Shown in pieces: positions 37,146 through 46,260 of a stretch of DNA of 64,000 nt. Position numbers and translations under genes: made by a program. Under the pieces are notes generated by a model, which saw only the letters and a program-made list of their open reading frames with translations, made no database searches and was not told the origin of the DNA. This DNA comes from Ignavibacteria bacterium UBA2373. Its GTDB lineage: Bacteria > Bacteroidota > Ignavibacteria > Kapaibacteriales > UBA961. Position 1 is the stretch's first letter. Every line of letters begins with the position of its first letter. Where the stretch lies: assembly GCA_002344005.1 (NCBI GenBank), contig DDTD01000046.1:133519-197518 (forward strand), read 5' to 3'.

Positions 37146-38642
37146 TTAATAACCAAATCGTTTTGATAAATGTTCTATTGCTGTTTGCACTGTCTTATCG
37201 GTTTTTAAGTAATTTTCAATCATTTCGCAAGAATGTAACACGGTTGTATGGTCACGTCCTCCAAAATTCGCCCCTATACTTTTCAGCGATAATTGTGTCA
37301 TCTGTTTCGTTAAATACATGGCAACTTGGCGTGCCAGCACAATTTCATGCTTTCTGGTTTTGCCCTCAAGTGCTTCCAAAGTAAACTTAAAATATGAAGC
37401 CACAGCTTTTTTAATATCATCAATGGTTAATGATTGCTGAGGAATGGTTTGGGAATATCCTTTCACCACTTCTTGAGCAAGCTGCAATGACATTTCCCTA
37501 TTGTCCAAAGATACCTTAGCCAATACGCTAATAAGAGCACCTTCCAATTCTCTCACACTTGAGCCGATATTACGAGCAAGGTATTCGGCAACAGGTGCAG
37601 AAACTTCAAACCCTTCATCTGCACTTTTACGCTGAATAATTGCTAATCGTGTTTCATAATCAGGTGGTTGAATATCCACCGTTAACCCCCACTGAAAGCG
37701 TGAGAGCAAACGTTCATCCACACCACGCAACTCTTTGGGCGGTTTATCGCTTGAAAGTATAATTTGCTTACCGGATTGATAGAGCGCATTAAATGTATGG
37801 AAGAAATTATCTTGTGTTTTTTCTTTACCACTGAAAAATTGAATATCATCCACGATGAGTACATCAATGCTGCGGTAAAAATTAGTAAATTCATTCACCT
37901 TGTTATTTTGGATTGCATTCACATATTCGATGGTAAAACGCTCGGAATTGGTATAGAATACACGCAAATTGCGGTTATTTTGCACAATATGGTTACCTAT
38001 CGCCTGTATAAGGTGCGTTTTTCCCAAACCTGTGCCGCCATAAATACATAATGGATTGAATTTTGTTTTCCCCGGCGAGTCGGACACAGCAAGCGCCGCC
38101 GATACAGCAAGTTGATTGCTGTCGCCACGTATAAAATTATCAAAAATATAGCGCGGATTAAGATATGTCGGATAATGCTGAACCGCTTGAGGAGTATTAA
38201 TGAATGGCAAAGCTGCCTGACCGGATGTCGGTGCCGGCGGATTGCGCAATGCCGGTAAAGTAATGGCACGATCTTCCAAGGAACTTTTGCCCTTATCAAC
38301 GACGACTTGATATTGTAAACGTGCTTTTGACCCTAAAACTTGACTCACTACTTTGCGTAACAAAGTAAAGTAATGCTCTTCAATCCACTCACAAAAGAAC
38401 TGACTTGGAACAGATATAACAAGCACATCTTCCTGCCAGCGAAGTGCTTTTGTGGGAGCAAACCATGTTTTGAACATCTGGTCGCCAATATTATCTTTAA
38501 TCAACTGAAGACAGACATCCCAAAGCTCTATAGCTTTGGGGTCATCAGTTAATTCAACTGTATCTATTGTATGTTTTTTTATTGGTTTTTTTATTTCCGC
38601 CAAAGACGGGAACAAATTAAATGTCTCTAAAGCTTTTCCCAA
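37146..38642 (-). CDS. dnaA: Chromosomal replication initiator DnaA
   Basis: This 498-residue AAA+ protein opens the replication origin. Domain I (about residues 40-115, IELWDVCLQLIKDNIGDQ) binds helicase. Domain III has Walker A GGTGLGKTHL (about residue 200), Walker B VLIVDDIQFFSGKEKTQ and sensor II. Domain IV has the DNA-binding signature GGRDHTTVLHSCEMI near residue 470. An N-terminal extension of about 35 residues precedes domain I. The start is TTG at 38640-38642, supported by GGAGG five bases upstream; rare-start translation may keep DnaA levels low. The 530-base region beyond its start is non-coding and may include the origin. Confidence 0.98.
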   Translation of the reverse strand: MGKALETFNLFPSLAEIKKPIKKHTIDTVELTDDPKAIELWDVCLQLIKDNIGDQMFKTWFAPTKALRWQEDVLVISVPSQFFCEWIEEHYFTLLRKVVSQVLGSKARLQYQVVVDKGKSSLEDRAITLPALRNPPAPTSGQAALPFINTPQAVQHYPTYLNPRYIFDNFIRGDSNQLAVSAALAVSDSPGKTKFNPLCIYGGTGLGKTHLIQAIGNHIVQNNRNLRVFYTNSERFTIEYVNAIQNNKVNEFTNFYRSIDVLIVDDIQFFSGKEKTQDNFFHTFNALYQSGKQIILSSDKPPKELRGVDERLLSRFQWGLTVDIQPPDYETRLAIIQRKSADEGFEVSAPVAEYLARNIGSSVRELEGALISVLAKVSLDNREMSLQLAQEVVKGYSQTIPQQSLTIDDIKKAVASYFKFTLEALEGKTRKHEIVLARQVAMYLTKQMTQLSLKSIGANFGGRDHTTVLHSCEMIENYLKTDKTVQTAIEHLSKRFGY

Positions 38643-39067
38643 GCTTACCTCCGTTGATGTTTCCCCCCTATTTGAAAATTACTCACAGAACGTTACCTAA
38701 TGTTCCTCACATTCATAATCACAGACAATCAGCCATGCCGAATGATTGCTTCAGCCATGACTTATGTGACTTCTTTGTGTTTTGTAGTAGGTAGCGTATG
38801 CCCTCCTTAAATGCTGCTTTATAGCATACGCCGTGGTGTAGTATGAAGTTGTGAAATGCGAACGAGTGTGGAACACTTGCTCTTATTTCGAGTGCGAAAA
38901 TGCGGATAAATCAGCCATATTTCCAAATCTGGACGCAGATATTTTTTTTCAAAAACCACTTGCATATCTGGAACTCTGTTTGAGATGTCCGTTTTATGCA
39001 CGTTTCACGTAAAGAGTAAGTGGAAAACTACATGGAAGATATTGATAAAAAACAACTTACACAACGA
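38643..39067. other. Non-coding region upstream of dnaA, possible origin region
   Basis: No gene is seen in this region, which lies behind the dnaA start. It includes a perfect 8-base inverted repeat (GCGTATGC at 38794-38801, GCATACGC at 38824-38831), a 5-base palindrome AGTGT/ACACT at 38865-38877 and an A/T-rich run near 38940-38955. I found only two-mismatch versions of the DnaA box (for example TGTGGAACA at 38867), so origin function is a position-based guess. Confidence 0.3.
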
Positions 39068-39092
39068 TAAAAAAAACGGGGTCGCCCCCGTT
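39068..39092 (-). terminator. Terminator of the ABC exporter operon
   Basis: Read leftwards, AACGGGG/CCCCGTT forms a seven-base stem with a four-base loop and is followed by eight T residues. It lies 80 bases after the last gene of the operon. Confidence 0.88.
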
Positions 39093-39173
39093 TCACGCAT
39101 AATACTATGATTTTTTTGAACTTGCGATTGAGTGTCACCAAGCGACCATCTCATAACTTTTTTGCAAGAAACT

Positions 39174-39581
39174 TTATTTTCCCAACAGTACAGACAGCCC
39201 GGCAGGAAGACGACTGATTCCTATCATAATGAAAACGATGAACCCCAAAGTCATGAACAAGGTATTGCGGAAGCGTATGCTGTCCTCCGCAGTACGCCAT
39301 TTGGCAGCCAAATGCAATAAACCAACACCAATCAGATTGGTGATTGCATGCTCCATACGCAAACGATCGAAACCTACCTCAATGGTCATCATGGTAAACA
39401 AAACAAGTCCCATCAAGGTCTGTATATCAGCCGAAGAGGTTAGCACAATACCCAAGATTCTGTCAAGTTTGCCGAATTTCGATTTCATCAACCAACTCAA
39501 GGTATATTTTACCAGCACAAGGGCTGTGGCTAAAAAAACAATATTGCGCCAATGAGAATGGGCAATCAAAAGTATATCCAT
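39174..39581 (-). CDS. Four-helix integral membrane protein, function unknown
   Basis: This 135-residue protein has four hydrophobic segments (about residues 10-30, 47-65, 75-93 and 108-130), with short positively charged loops such as KSKFGKLDR. Conserved-looking His residues (HSH near the N terminus, MEHAITN and LHLAAKW in the middle) recall small haem-binding or cytochrome b-like membrane proteins, but this is only a resemblance. It lies 42 bases behind the ABC permease gene on the same strand and before the common terminator, so it is probably the third gene of that operon. Confidence 0.65.
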   Translation of the reverse strand: MDILLIAHSHWRNIVFLATALVLVKYTLSWLMKSKFGKLDRILGIVLTSSADIQTLMGLVLFTMMTIEVGFDRLRMEHAITNLIGVGLLHLAAKWRTAEDSIRFRNTLFMTLGFIVFIMIGISRLPAGLSVLLGK

Positions 39582-39623
39582 AAAATCCTCCGAAAAACTG
39601 AAGGTGTGAGAAAAAAATATGTG

Positions 39624-40460
39624 TTAGGTTAATATATCTTTTTTCAACATGATGCCCAAAGAGGCAGCATAGAAGACGATACAATGCCCCACCAGAATTG
39701 TTGCCGACATGAGAATCCTCGATGTTTCCGGCGGATTATCAAATATCATACGCCATCCCACCAAATGATTGGTGAAAAACAGCGGACGCACGACATCTAA
39801 TGATTCCGCATCAAGTGATGAGATGATGGTAAAGACAATAATGATTGCCATTGTCCCCACGATAGGTCCGATGGCATTTTCGACCAATGCCGAGAATAGA
39901 AAAGCCAATGATGCGACTGTGGTCATGCTCAAGGAAGCATACATATAGCTCAGACCAAAACGCCATAGAATATCACTTTCCTGCAATATCGTAATCTTAC
40001 TGCCTATGATAAGCAATTCCCCTTTGCCGAAAAATAGGACGCTCAAGCCCAAACTCAATACACTCATCCATAGAATTAATGCATTCACATAGATAAGAGC
40101 TGCAAAGAACTTGGCTGTGACCACACTAAAGCGCGACACAGGACGAGTCAATATCATCCTATATGTGCCTGCAGTTGCTTCACCCGCCAACATATCGCCC
40201 GCAACAAGCGATATAAGCAATGGAATATGAACAAATAAGCTGTTCAACACAATAAATGCAATTAAGTATCCATTCGTTAAATCGCCCGAAAACTCAAACA
40301 TTTGGCGCAATGACTGTGTGAACAATGCAAAGTATTGCTCACCCTCCGAGTACATTGCCACCTGAATAATGGGCACCAAAATCCCCACTGCAATAAAACC
40401 TATATAACTTCGCCACTTAGAAAAAATCTTTATCAACTCGATATGTAAAATTGTCAGCAT
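39624..40460 (-). CDS. ABC-2 type transporter permease (NosY-like)
   Basis: This 278-residue membrane protein has six predicted transmembrane helices and the ABC-2 pattern: an N-terminal MLTILHIELIKIFSKWRSY, then a helix 2-3 hairpin with LVAGDMLAGEATAGTYRMILTRPVSR, the conserved cytoplasmic stretch of NosY/CcmB-like permeases. The frame extends upstream into the ATPase gene, but the ATG at 40458-40460 has a GGGGAG ribosome-binding site and leaves a 16-base gap to the ATPase stop. With the ATPase it forms an exporter of unknown substrate. The bias is towards membrane or copper-related export by analogy only. Confidence 0.88.
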   Translation of the reverse strand: MLTILHIELIKIFSKWRSYIGFIAVGILVPIIQVAMYSEGEQYFALFTQSLRQMFEFSGDLTNGYLIAFIVLNSLFVHIPLLISLVAGDMLAGEATAGTYRMILTRPVSRFSVVTAKFFAALIYVNALILWMSVLSLGLSVLFFGKGELLIIGSKITILQESDILWRFGLSYMYASLSMTTVASLAFLFSALVENAIGPIVGTMAIIIVFTIISSLDAESLDVVRPLFFTNHLVGWRMIFDNPPETSRILMSATILVGHCIVFYAASLGIMLKKDILT

Positions 40461-40476
40461 ATTCTCCCCTTTTGGC

Positions 40477-41406
40477 TTATCCGTGACCGGAATGTTTTGT
40501 GATGGATAAAAAGTATTCTTCCAATGATCGCTTGGCTTCAATACCAAGTACGGCAATGCCATTATTCACTAAGTACTCATTAATGGCTGCGGTATCATTG
40601 TGCTCCATATCGAGCATGATGTCCGCATTATCTGTCATGGTGATAAATTTGCTCCATGGCGATTGGCGTAAAAGTTCAAGAGCTTTATCCGGTTCTGAAG
40701 TGGTAAAACGTACCACAGAATGACCCTGCAACAAAAGCTGACGCACTTCGCCCTCCACCACAGTTTTGCCTTTATTGATAATCGCCATTCGATTGGCTAT
40801 CATCTCCACTTCGGGAAGTATATGGGAAGATAAAAAGATGGTTTTCTCTTGTTCATTGGCAAGCATCAAGATCAGATCGCGCATTTCCTTCACGCCCACA
40901 GGATCCAGACCATTCGTTGGTTCATCAAGAATAATTAATTGAGGATTATGGAGCAATGCCTGCGCTATGCCCAAACGTTGTTTCATTCCATAGGAAAAGG
41001 TTTTTACTTTACTCTCGGCACGCTCATGCAAATTCACCAATTCCAATACCTTCATAATATTGCTTCGTGAAGTATCGGCACCGGACAATCTGCCCAATAA
41101 TTCCATGTTTTTAAAAGCACTCAGATATAAGTAAAAATCCGGCTTTTCAACTATCGCACCGATATTGCGCAATATCTCATTACGATGCGTAAACAGCGAA
41201 TGACCAAATACGCTGATGCTGCCGGAAGTCGGGCGGATTAAGGTCATCAACATACGGATGGTGGTACTTTTTCCGGCACCATTCGGACCCAAAAAGCCGA
41301 AGATATCACCCCGATAGACCGTCAAATCAAGATTATCTACTGCACGAAAATTGCCAAAATCTTTCGTCAAACCCCGTATCTCTATCACGGGTTGAGCATG
41401 AGTCAT
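40477..41406 (-). CDS. ABC transporter ATP-binding protein (CcmA/NosF-like)
   Basis: This 309-residue ATPase energises the ABC-2 permease encoded next to it. Its domain has Walker A FLGPNGAGKST (about residue 39), Q-loop GAIVEKPDFYLYLSAFKN, signature FSYGMKQRLGIAQALL, Walker B LIILDEPTNGLDP and switch His in SSHILPEVE. The 90 residues after it are an accessory C-terminal domain found in this DRA family. The frame runs to a TTG at 41418; I prefer the ATG at 41404-41406. It is the first gene of the leftward operon. Confidence 0.92.
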   Translation of the reverse strand: MTHAQPVIEIRGLTKDFGNFRAVDNLDLTVYRGDIFGFLGPNGAGKSTTIRMLMTLIRPTSGSISVFGHSLFTHRNEILRNIGAIVEKPDFYLYLSAFKNMELLGRLSGADTSRSNIMKVLELVNLHERAESKVKTFSYGMKQRLGIAQALLHNPQLIILDEPTNGLDPVGVKEMRDLILMLANEQEKTIFLSSHILPEVEMIANRMAIINKGKTVVEGEVRQLLLQGHSVVRFTTSEPDKALELLRQSPWSKFITMTDNADIMLDMEHNDTAAINEYLVNNGIAVLGIEAKRSLEEYFLSITKHSGHG

Positions 41407-41640
41407 ACTATGTCCCAAATTGGTAACGATATGCTTTCAACCTTGCAATACTCCCCTGTCTCTATGTTCCACAGCATATCAAAAAAACTCATATCACGTA
41501 TGACATTGCGAATTGTTGGAGTCAATAAATCCAAAAAACTATGTACTTTTCACAGTTGAACGTGAGAAAACTATAATCACTTGCATAATGCATCAAAAGA
41601 AAACAACTAATTTTGATACCATCATTTGAGTGCATTCAGT

Positions 41641-42525
41641 ATGGAACGAAAAGAATTTTTACGATTAGCAGCACTTTTACCATTTGTTGGAGCAGGTATG
41701 AATATCAAAGCACTTTCAACATTAGCAGAACATTTTCCCGCAACCGACACAATGCCTGCATTGTTTTTAGGACATGGCAGCCCCATGAATGCTATTGAAG
41801 AAAATGAATTTGTTGCAGGGTTCCGCACTATTGCCAAAACCATACCGCGTCCCAAAGCTATTCTTTGTGTGTCTGCCCATTGGGAAACAAAAGGAACATA
41901 TGTGACTGCAATGGAACAGCCGCGCACAATTCATGATTTTGGCGGTTTTCCCCAAGCATTATTCGATGTGCAATATCCCGCGCCGGGCAGCCCAGCCTTA
42001 GCCGAAGAAACAAAAGCATTAATTACCAAAACAACAATCCTTTCCGATCATGAATGGGGCTTAGATCATGGCACTTGGAGTGTGGTCAAACATCTCTACC
42101 CCAATGCCGATATACCCATTATTCAATTAAGTCTTGATTATTCCCAACCGCCCCAATATCATTATGAACTTGCACAACAATTGCAGCAATTACGCAATAA
42201 AGGAATATTACTTATTGGCAGCGGAAATATGGTGCATAATTTACGATTATTGGATTGGAGAAAATTATCCGTCACTAATTACGCTTTTGACTGGGCTAAA
42301 GAAGCACAAGAAAAAATGACTTCCTATATTCTTTCCGATAATCATGACCAATTAATTCACTATGCAAAACACGGTAAAGCATTTGAGCTTGCCATCCCAA
42401 CGCCCGAACATTATTTGCCATTATTATACATCTTAGCTCTCAAAAAAAAGAATGAACATCCTCAATTATTCAACAATCACTATGTGGCGGGTTCATTAAC
42501 AATGACTTCTGTCATTATTGCATAA
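41641..42525 (+). CDS. ygiD: DODA-type extradiol ring-opening dioxygenase (YgiD-like)
   Basis: This 294-residue non-haem iron enzyme is of the class III extradiol type, related to 4,5-DOPA dioxygenase YgiD. Metal ligands appear in MPALFLGHGSPMNAIEE (His at about 44), CVSAHWET (about 80) and GLDHGTWSVV (about 144). The N terminus ERKEFLRLAALLPFVGAG resembles a Tat signal with Arg-Lys in place of Arg-Arg, unusual for this normally cytoplasmic family. An ATG start is chosen over a TTG 15 bases earlier. A TAATTTTG box lies at 41608-41615, with a TTG 24 bases ahead, which is slightly long. Substrate in this host is unknown. Confidence 0.9.
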   Translation: MERKEFLRLAALLPFVGAGMNIKALSTLAEHFPATDTMPALFLGHGSPMNAIEENEFVAGFRTIAKTIPRPKAILCVSAHWETKGTYVTAMEQPRTIHDFGGFPQALFDVQYPAPGSPALAEETKALITKTTILSDHEWGLDHGTWSVVKHLYPNADIPIIQLSLDYSQPPQYHYELAQQLQQLRNKGILLIGSGNMVHNLRLLDWRKLSVTNYAFDWAKEAQEKMTSYILSDNHDQLIHYAKHGKAFELAIPTPEHYLPLLYILALKKKNEHPQLFNNHYVAGSLTMTSVIIA

Positions 42526-42579
42526 TCCTTGATACAATCCTTAGAGAAAATACTCTGTCAATATTCATCGGAGCTTTCC

Positions 42580-44037
42580 ATGAAAAAATTCCTTATTCTC
42601 ATCATGCTGGTTTGCGGCATCAATGCAATGGCGCAAGAAAATGCCGCCTCTCTGCCCGAATTACAAGAATGGTATTCGTTGAAAAACACAGGATATGGAA
42701 TATATTCTCTTAATCATTTACCTAATTTTTCATTACCTGAAGGCAAAAATACTCTTTCTTTGGACGGGAAACATATTATTTATAACCGATTTCCCTTCGA
42801 TACAACTAATCAATATCCTCTACCAAATTTTAATGGTATTTGGCTTGATGTCGGCGATTTTAATGGTGACGGGATACAAGATGTTATTGCACAAGGGAAT
42901 AGAATCTACTTTGGTGTCGAAAATGGGAAAGAGCCACCAACAGAAAAACCGCTTATCGTTCAAGGTAGTATGTTACCGTATGTAGGCGATTATAATGGTG
43001 ATGGATATGATGACTTTTTCAGTGATGAGCAAACTTTGATTCTTGGCAATAAAGAACGTAGCAAGTTCCAATCTGTTCACATACCATATAATGACACCGC
43101 TTTCTCACCCTATAACAAAAACATAAGGATGATATTATATCCTTATGGTCAGAATGAAAGCCGTGAACTTCATTTTGCTATTTACCATGATATGCTCACC
43201 GGTACAGGAAGATATGTACTGTATTATGCACGTATTCAGTTTGAAGAGCTACAGCCCGATAGCATTATTGCCAAAGGAACATTACTTGATAGTCTAGAAT
43301 ATGTCTATGATGCCAATCATGAAAATGGATTTTACCCACAGTCAAGTGTTGTGCAACATATCAATGGAGAAACACGATTCGCATTGCAAGACTTGACATC
43401 AACACGTTTTTTTTATTTAACGAATACATTTGAGGAGTTTAGAACTTGGGAACATACTTCGGTTTATAAATATGTATTAAAACATAGTATTGATGGTGAT
43501 ACTATACCTGATTGGTGTGAGTACAAAGGAAATTTTAATGGAAGTTTTTTGAAAATGTATCATGGACCATTAGGCAATGATACAATCCCCTTTGCAGAGT
43601 TTAATTTTCAAGGATCCGGGTTAAAATCTGTTGTTTCTTTGTTTGATGTCAATAATGATAATATCAACGATATTGCTTTTACACAAGAATATGGAAACAA
43701 TAGCCGTTTTTCTATCTATCTTGGTCTTGATTGGCGGAAAGTGAGTGTGAATGAAGTCGCTGAATACGATTCTTTCAAAATTCATCAAAATATTCCTAAC
43801 CCTGTTCAAAAAGACAGAAAAACTCTTTTGCCTGTGTCGCTCAAACAACAAGGTAATTATTCGATAGTGCTGTATTCTTTGCAAGGCAGCAAAATAAAAG
43901 ACCTTTTCAATGGTGAATTATCCGAAGGTGAGCATAATATTCCTCTTGATCTTATGGACTTATCCGCCGGAATGTATATCGTCAAAATGAGCACCGGTTC
44001 TGTTTCTCGAGAACGTGCTATCATGATTGGAGAGTGA
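42580..44037 (+). CDS. Secreted FG-GAP-like protein with type IX sorting domain
   Basis: This 485-residue protein has a signal peptide (MKKFLILIMLVCGINAMAQ, cut near residue 19). A repeated integrin-like pattern follows: DVGDFNGDGIQDVIAQGN, YVGDYNGDGYDDFFSD and DVNNDNINDIAFTQE, each with acidic calcium-binding loops of the FG-GAP/VCBS type. The last 80 residues are a type IX sorting domain (IPNPVQKDRKTLLPVSL, then LSAGMYIVKM). It should form a beta-propeller-like domain displayed on the cell surface. The ATG at 42580 gives the signal peptide; the frame itself opens earlier. The role may be adhesion, unknown in detail. Confidence 0.85.
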   Translation: MKKFLILIMLVCGINAMAQENAASLPELQEWYSLKNTGYGIYSLNHLPNFSLPEGKNTLSLDGKHIIYNRFPFDTTNQYPLPNFNGIWLDVGDFNGDGIQDVIAQGNRIYFGVENGKEPPTEKPLIVQGSMLPYVGDYNGDGYDDFFSDEQTLILGNKERSKFQSVHIPYNDTAFSPYNKNIRMILYPYGQNESRELHFAIYHDMLTGTGRYVLYYARIQFEELQPDSIIAKGTLLDSLEYVYDANHENGFYPQSSVVQHINGETRFALQDLTSTRFFYLTNTFEEFRTWEHTSVYKYVLKHSIDGDTIPDWCEYKGNFNGSFLKMYHGPLGNDTIPFAEFNFQGSGLKSVVSLFDVNNDNINDIAFTQEYGNNSRFSIYLGLDWRKVSVNEVAEYDSFKIHQNIPNPVQKDRKTLLPVSLKQQGNYSIVLYSLQGSKIKDLFNGELSEGEHNIPLDLMDLSAGMYIVKMSTGSVSRERAIMIGE

Positions 44038-44091
44038 GTTAAATTCTATTCTTTTTTTGCCCCATCCCGTCAATAGTCCCGAATGAATGAC

Positions 44092-44347
44092 ATGATAACG
44101 GAAAAAATACGTCCACCCCGTCAGACTACGTCTGCCAACCCTCAATGAGAACCCACCCCGTCCTGCGGACACCCCTCCGATGGTGGGGATGAAATTCAAT
44201 CCCAAAGGGATGATAGGTTTATAGGATTATGATGTTAATTTTTTGCCCCATCCTATCCTTCCCCGCGGGGAAGGCATAATAAAATTCTCCCCGACGGGGA
44301 GCAAAAAGAGGGGCTCATTTTTATGATTCAATCCCAACGGGATTATA
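44092..44347 (+). repeat. Mosaic of short palindromic repeats, left copy
   Basis: This block is a chain of 10-17 base palindromes, including CTTCCCCGCGGGGAAG, CTCCCCGACGGGGAG, AATCCCAACGGGATT and GTCAGACTACGTCTGCC. The part at 44245-44347 matches 54400-54503 closely in the same orientation. The part at 44113-44148 matches 54205-54242 in opposite orientation with few differences. It lies between two surface-protein genes and codes for nothing evident. A dispersed REP-like or miniature element is the likely nature. Confidence 0.8.
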
Positions 44348-44776
44348 CGTTTATAGAAAAAACAATCCACCCCTTCCATTTCCACCAGTGTGCCACACCT
44401 CAAGATGAGAATTTTTCAGATTGTGCTACTAAAGACTATTCCATCCCTTGCCTTTTGCTTCTACTGAGAGTCAAAATGGGGAAAATGAAGCAATCAAGAA
44501 CATGAAAGCTGTATATTCATTTGGCTATGATGTATAAAGTACGTATGTTTGCGCGTGAGTTGATGTTTGCCACGGCAAATTGAAATGTACAGATGAAGCA
44601 CATAAACGAACCAAAGAGATACAAACACCAATTCATGATAATGTTTAAGAAACTATTCTGATTGTCTTATAGACGTTTACTACTGATTATCATAATTTAT
44701 AACCTTAGCCGATATGCACACCATATTGGTCTATGGTATTTATCAGAATAGAACAATCACTATATAGGATAACATC
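44348..44776. other. Non-coding region upstream of the tandem paralogues
   Basis: These 429 bases separate the palindromic mosaic from the first of the two tandem paralogues. No open frame of note, hairpin or clear promoter is found. Confidence 0.4.
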
Positions 44777-46249
44777 ATGAAAACACTCTTTATAAGTGCG
44801 CTTGCTCTCTTTCTATCCTCCCAACTCTTTGCGCAGCAATGGGAAAAAATACAATATCCTGAAATCTATTATACATCGAAAAAACAAAATATTCGTAATC
44901 CTACATTAGTGGTACATAATAATATTATTATTGCTTTGCCAATTAACTCATTACCACTTTATACTTCCAAAGATAATGGCAGTACATGGCAAATGTGCGA
45001 TACGAATGCTCTGAAAAATTTAGGTCTTGTGCGTGGGGATTCACTTAATTGGAGTATGCAATCAATAGATTTTACAAAATCGGCTGCATTTGCTAGGATA
45101 AGTACCCATAATGGTAAAGTTTCACGAAATTTTCTCGGTCGTTCACGCGATAATGGACAAACATGGCAATTCATTGATTTATCCACAATTTCTCAGAATG
45201 CTATTGATTCTAATGTGTATAGTGTAACTGCTGATGATAGGACGGTTATTGTAAGTACAGGAGATTCTTACAATACAAATCTCTTTATTTCCACCGATGA
45301 GGGCGATACATGGAAAGAAATGGCTTTGCCGAGAAATACCGTCAATACTAATGGTAAAATTGCATTATTTCAAAATTCCTTCATGTATGAAGGGCGGTTT
45401 TATGATGGCAAAGAATTTATTAGTACAGGAGGAGCATATAACGGGCGGTTTTTACTTTTTCAAGACATCAATAATCTCGTGTCGCAAAAACTTTCTGATT
45501 TCCCCAAATGGGCTGATTTATCCCAAAAAAAAGAATATTATCTGCAATGTGATCGCTTAGCGATTGCAGGGCAATATTTTACATGTAACGCATATGTATC
45601 GTATATTGAAAATTCTTGGGGCTACGCAGAATCTAAAATAGAATTTACCCCTGACTTAATGAAAGATATTGACTATAATAAAACATCCGGCATTAGTATT
45701 AATCCATTCAATGTACATTATGATACTCCGGGAGCTATGTATTTTACTTTAGTTGTAAGAACAATGAAAGATAGTGCTACAGTCCATCGTTATGTGAAAG
45801 TGTCACCTACTCATGACGGGAATGTTGAAATACTTGCAGATGATTTTATTGTATCCAACTCGAACAACAATTATTATACGCCATTAATTGCTGTTACCGA
45901 TAATGCAGTATTGATTGTAAATAATGGTGGTGAATTATACCGTTTTCAAAAGTCTTCAGTATCTGTCGAAGAGCAAGTTTTTGATGCAACTAGAACCTTA
46001 ACTTTGCAGCCCAATCCCGCCAAAGAACAAATACATATTTCTTTTGATACACCCGTGAGCGGCATCTATACTTGTGAATTGCATGATATGATGGGAGCAA
46101 GTATTGCATCTCTTGGCTCTGCCACGCTCGACAAAGGACAGCAATGGAATTTCGACCATGATATTCATACTCTACCCAATGGATATTATCGCCTCATAAT
46201 CAAACATCAATCCCAAGTCTTTTCTGTACCTTGTATTATTCATAAATAA
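44777..46249 (+). CDS. Secreted Asp-box protein with type IX tail, first tandem paralogue
   Basis: This 490-residue protein has a signal peptide (LFISALALFLSSQLFAQQ, cut near residue 19), Asp-box-like motifs (SKDNGSTWQ, SRDNGQTWQ, STDEGDTWKE) of the sialidase/BNR type and a type IX sorting domain (LQPNPAKEQIHISFDTP, then TLPNGYYRLII). It probably folds as a beta-propeller on the cell surface. No catalytic residues of sialidases can be assigned. The next gene encodes a protein of the same length, with virtually the same first 29 and last 106 residues and a diverged middle. A short 11-base gap links the two. Confidence 0.85.
   Translation: MKTLFISALALFLSSQLFAQQWEKIQYPEIYYTSKKQNIRNPTLVVHNNIIIALPINSLPLYTSKDNGSTWQMCDTNALKNLGLVRGDSLNWSMQSIDFTKSAAFARISTHNGKVSRNFLGRSRDNGQTWQFIDLSTISQNAIDSNVYSVTADDRTVIVSTGDSYNTNLFISTDEGDTWKEMALPRNTVNTNGKIALFQNSFMYEGRFYDGKEFISTGGAYNGRFLLFQDINNLVSQKLSDFPKWADLSQKKEYYLQCDRLAIAGQYFTCNAYVSYIENSWGYAESKIEFTPDLMKDIDYNKTSGISINPFNVHYDTPGAMYFTLVVRTMKDSATVHRYVKVSPTHDGNVEILADDFIVSNSNNNYYTPLIAVTDNAVLIVNNGGELYRFQKSSVSVEEQVFDATRTLTLQPNPAKEQIHISFDTPVSGIYTCELHDMMGASIASLGSATLDKGQQWNFDHDIHTLPNGYYRLIIKHQSQVFSVPCIIHK
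45932..46249 (+). repeat. Near-identical 3' segment, first copy
   Basis: This 318-base segment encodes the C-terminal part and sorting domain. By eye it differs from 47416-47733 at only six positions, whereas the central 1.07 kb of the two genes is highly diverged. The first 86 bases of the genes (44777-44862 and 46261-46346) likewise differ at a single position. Confidence 0.9.
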
Positions 46250-46260
46250 GGAGAATAAAT

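Noticed and set aside
38643..39067. Firm call of oriC
   Set aside because: No perfect DnaA box and no window-wide skew calculation are available; kept only as a low-confidence region.
44092..44347. Palindrome chain considered as a CRISPR array
   Set aside because: The repeats are not identical, spacing is irregular, there are no unique spacers of constant size and no cas gene is nearby.
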